Below are positions 60,969 through 64,000 of a DNA stretch of 64,000 nt, piece by piece. The notes under the pieces are model-generated. The model made no database searches and was not told the DNA's origin. It saw only the letters and a list, made by a program, of their open reading frames with translations. A program made the position numbers and the translations under genes. Within the stretch, counting starts at the first letter, position 1, and the number at the start of each line of letters is the position of its first letter. This stretch comes from Populus alba. Taxonomy: Eukaryota > Streptophyta > Magnoliopsida > Malpighiales > Salicaceae. Location: the NCBI RefSeq assembly GCF_005239225.2, contig NC_133297.1:4472392-4536391 (forward strand), written 5' to 3'.

Positions 60969-62256
60969 GAAAAATTGAAGCCAATGAATGGAAGAAAAAT
61001 AATAATTAAAGGGATCAGACTATTGGGTTGACCTATTAGAAAATCTAGCCTGACAAGTTGATAAGAAATCCTGTAAATATTAAATGTTTGTCTTTTCGTT
61101 TCAAAAGTGCTTTTAAAAAAATTTGAAAATTTTTGATTTTTTCTTTGCTTTAAATTAATATTTTTTTGTTGTTTTCAAATCATTTCGATGTGTTAATATC
61201 AAAAATAATTTTTTTAAAAATAAAAATATATATTATTTTAATGCATTTCTGAGTAAAAAATGCTTTGAAAAGCAAACCATAACCACACTTTCAAGTTATG
61301 AAGGATTTTTCCAATCAAATAGCTCGATTAATCTATTAGACCTGGTTACATTCTACGGGATTCGACAATAGAAAAAAATTTACCATGTAATATAAATATT
61401 CTTAGATCATATTGCATGTCAATTAAAATTAAATTTTTTATTAAACAATATTAAGAACACACATTCTATATCAATTTTATATATTTAAAATAATTAAATG
61501 AATTTTTATGAATACTGATTTTAAGAGTCTGAATTAAAGATTCAAGAAAGACAACAAACTTCATTAATCTCCAAGCCAATTTCTTAGGATCTTGTGCTCC
61601 TCAAGTTTACACGTGTTGATTTCACAATCATAATTCTTTTTATATAACGACATATCTATATCTAATTAGTTTTGTTTAAAATTATGTCATATTCCGAGTG
61701 TCTCAACTTAATTCAAATACAATTATTGTTTTTAGACATGCACAAGTATAAAAAAATGCAGTGTTTAGTTCAACAAATCCAACGGCCAGCGAATTTCAGT
61801 ATAAAAAAACAAGAAAGAAAATACAAAATACAATTATGGCTGCACCTTTCCTGGACATGAAATTAGAGAAAGATAAGTAGAAATTGTATAATAATGCTGG
61901 ACACAAACTCGGCTTGGTTTATCATTGTGTTTGGTAATTTATTATGATTTGTTTTTTAATTAAAATATATAAAAATAATATTTTATTTTTTAATTAATAA
62001 ATTAAAATCATAAAAATACATCAATTTAATTTTGTTTAAATAAAAAAATTTTAAAAATTACTTTGCAAGGAAAAAGTTACGAGCACTAAGATTCGAAATT
62101 TAGCCACTTGAATTCTGGGTTTATTTTTATACACGTTTAAAAGACATAAAAATAATATTTTTTTAGCTTGAAACAGAAATAAATACATAGAAAAACAAGC
62201 ACCAGCCGCGAGACAAACCATTATAGCAGTAGAGACACGAGAGCACTGCCACAATA
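60969..62256. other. Spacer between retroelements and duplicated segment
   Basis: AT-rich DNA with one reverse family-M element (61,100-61,294). No coding signal. The stretch 62,040-62,256 immediately before copy B has no counterpart before copy A. Confidence 0.45.
61100..61294 (-). repeat. MITE-like element, family M, reverse
   Basis: The right end reads AACCATAACCACACTTTC, the complement of the family start. The core reads TTTCGATGTGTTAATATC and TTTTAATGCATTTC, complements of the ATCAACACATCGAAA and GAAATGCATTAAAA blocks. Confidence 0.7.
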
Positions 62257-62962
62257 AATATACTTGTGGTGGGATTGTTGAACGAACCATCAAAAGCCAA
62301 CTACCAGTAAACCTAACCACATACGGATTTTTGTTTTATCACCTCAATGATAAATACAATTTAGATATTTATGATTTCTTTTTGGCTAAACAGCTTAAAC
62401 CTCTGGGAATATTAACCCATTTATTAATTAAAATCACATTCTTTTAATAAAAATTAATTATATGTTCATTCATTAAAAACCTCTAATGTGTGAAAGTCAC
62501 TTGTAAACTGATCTAAACCCTTTATTTATTATTTATTTTTAGATATCTATTTTGAGTATACGATGAATGAAATATTATTAATAGTGGTTGATTCAAGTAG
62601 TTCAACGCTTGCTTCTTTTAAATAAGGTTTTAAATTCAAGTATCGTAGATATAATATATCATTGTCGAGAGAGCTTCTTCTTTTAGTGGATCAATTTGGC
62701 TTAATAAAATTATTCGGGGCCTAGTGAATTTCCAGATCCTAGGATTTAGATAAAAAAAATGATAATTGAACTGTTTTCTAATTTATTTCTCACCATCTAA
62801 TTTTAAAAAAAAAAGCAACAAAAAACGCCAGTAATTTCAGAACTAGCCACCCAAACTTCATTAAATCAGATTTCATTAAATCAGGCATCAATTGGCATTG
62901 CAATCATCCAACTAAAAACGCCAATAATTTCTTTCATTTGTCCCTTTAGCATAGTCAAATGG
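62257..62962 (+). repeat. Duplicated spacer segment, copy B (truncated)
   Basis: Starts at ATACTTGTGGTGGGATTG like copy A and follows it in order to the GTCCCTTTAGCATAGTCAAA region (A: near 49,385-49,425). It then breaks off and joins copy C. It contains the SINE-like element (about 62,584-62,759) with a better preserved 3' part than copy A. Confidence 0.88.
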
Positions 62963-63745
62963 AATATTAACCCATTTATTAATTAAAATCAGATTCTTTT
63001 ATCAAATATTATTTGTTCATTCATTAAAAAACTCTAATATGTGAAAGTCACTTGTAAATTAATCTAAACCCTTTATCTATTATTTATTTTTAAAAATCTA
63101 TTTTAAGTATATAAAAATATAAAAAATCAATTGTGGTTGATTCAAGTAGTTGAATGTTTATTCCTTTTAAATAAAATCTTGAGTTCAAGTCTTATAAATA
63201 CAATATTTCATCATGAAAGAGCTTTATTTTTTTAGTAGATCAATCTGGCTTAATAAAATTATTCGGGTCTAGTGAATTTTCAGATAGTAGGATTTAGATA
63301 AAAAAAATGATAATTAAACTATTTTTCTAATTTATTTCTCACCATCTAATTAAAATAAAAACAGCAACAAAAAAACGCCAGTAATTTCAGAACTAGCCAC
63401 GCAAACTTCATGAAATCAGATTTCATTAAATCAGGCATCAATTGGCATTGCAATCATCCAACTAAAAACGCCAATAATTTATTTCATTTGTCCCTCTCGG
63501 TCATGGTCAAAAGGTCGCTTTTTATGCTCCACAAAAAACCTTCATCCTTATCCTGTTCTTTTTACTTTCCCTGCATAACCTCTTCCCATCCGGACCCATG
63601 CTAGCGTGACTATGGAAAGAGTTGTCCATGAATTATTAGTGAGGTGAAATGCATGTTTTTCGAACCAAGCCCCACTGACCTCGAGATATTTAGTCTGCTG
63701 GTCATTGTTTTGAGTCCACTTCATTATCAGTACAAATCAGATTCT
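62963..63745 (+). repeat. Duplicated spacer segment, copy C
   Basis: Starts inside the unit, at AATATTAACCCATTTATT (A: near 48,886), and continues to the GAGTCCACTTCATTATCAGT region (A: near 49,650). It thus overlaps copy B in content. It contains a third SINE-like copy (about 63,133-63,308). Confidence 0.88.
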
Positions 63746-64000
63746 TTTTTATTTTTATTTTATTTTTATTTTTATTTTTATTGGAGGAATGTAACTTAAT
63801 TAAAATTAGATTTTAAATTTATTTTTTAAAATTATTAGTTTAACTTTTATAAATCTTAGAATTATTGAAAACTTATAAAATTATTAATTTTTAAAATTCA
63901 TAAAATTAATCAAGATATATACAAATTATTTTAGACGTGCACATTAATAAAATATACAAAAGATTTATTTATTTTTTGTCCGGCAACCACAATTTTAGTT
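63746..64000. other. AT-rich DNA at the right edge
   Basis: A (TTTTTA)n tract near 63,750-63,780 is followed by DNA weakly similar to that right of copy A (AAAACTTATAAAATTATTAATTTT; A: near 49,757-49,783). The DUF247 promoter equivalent would begin just beyond the window. Confidence 0.45.

Overview
This window is nuclear DNA of a dicot plant, most likely a woody Salicaceae species (Populus or Salix type). The genes have spliced plant structures, intergenic DNA is very AT-rich, and closest recognisable relatives are plant families. A short AT-rich repeat with inverted ends, which I associate with Salicaceae genomes, recurs throughout. The genus is an inference; no marker here proves it. There are no operons, CRISPR arrays, rRNA genes or intact tRNA genes.

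Region 1 (1-24 kb) holds a receptor-like cytoplasmic kinase of the PBL19/PCRK1 group (+), an intronless 890-residue P-class PPR protein (-), a decayed Mutator-like transposase (10.1-12.5 kb, +), a small FCS-like zinc-finger protein (-) and the delta' subunit of the mitochondrial F1F0 ATP synthase (-, one 3.2-kb intron). From memory, the kinase, FLZ and ATP-synthase genes also lie close together on Arabidopsis chromosome 5 (around At5g47030-At5g47070), so this looks like an ancient conserved gene neighbourhood loosened by repeat insertion. A GC-richer, promoter-like island with ACGT elements lies at 15.0-15.4 kb without a recognised gene.

Region 2 (25-45 kb) holds ALG8, the ER glucosyltransferase that adds the second glucose to the dolichol-linked N-glycan precursor (+); cytosolic ribosomal protein uS17/RPS11 (+), with one non-canonical GC-AG intron and a ribosomal-type promoter; a Ser-rich RING-H2 protein with a possible N-myristoylation site (+); and an intronless ATL-type membrane RING-H2 ubiquitin ligase (+). 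Spacers carry MITE-like elements, a 690-bp element with inverted ends, and degenerate tandem repeats.

Region 3 (45-64 kb) is repeat-rich accessory DNA around one DUF247 gene (50.9-52.3 kb, +). A young 5,098-bp Ty1-copia retrotransposon (53,907-59,004, +) has two 211-bp LTRs that read as identical, a 5-bp target duplication, a tRNA-Met-type primer site and a polypurine tract. It sits inside the RNase H region of an older, broken copia element on the opposite strand. A roughly 0.7-1-kb non-coding segment left of DUF247 occurs again as two tandem partial copies at the right edge, so a second DUF247 paralogue may lie just beyond the window.

The genes are housekeeping or regulatory and independent of one another: immune-type kinase signalling, organelle RNA processing, respiration, N-glycosylation, translation and ubiquitination. 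I found no convincing novel gene system. The most unusual items are the nested retroelements (young by LTR, yet with broken reading frames), the triplicated spacer, the GC-AG intron and the orphan promoter-like island.
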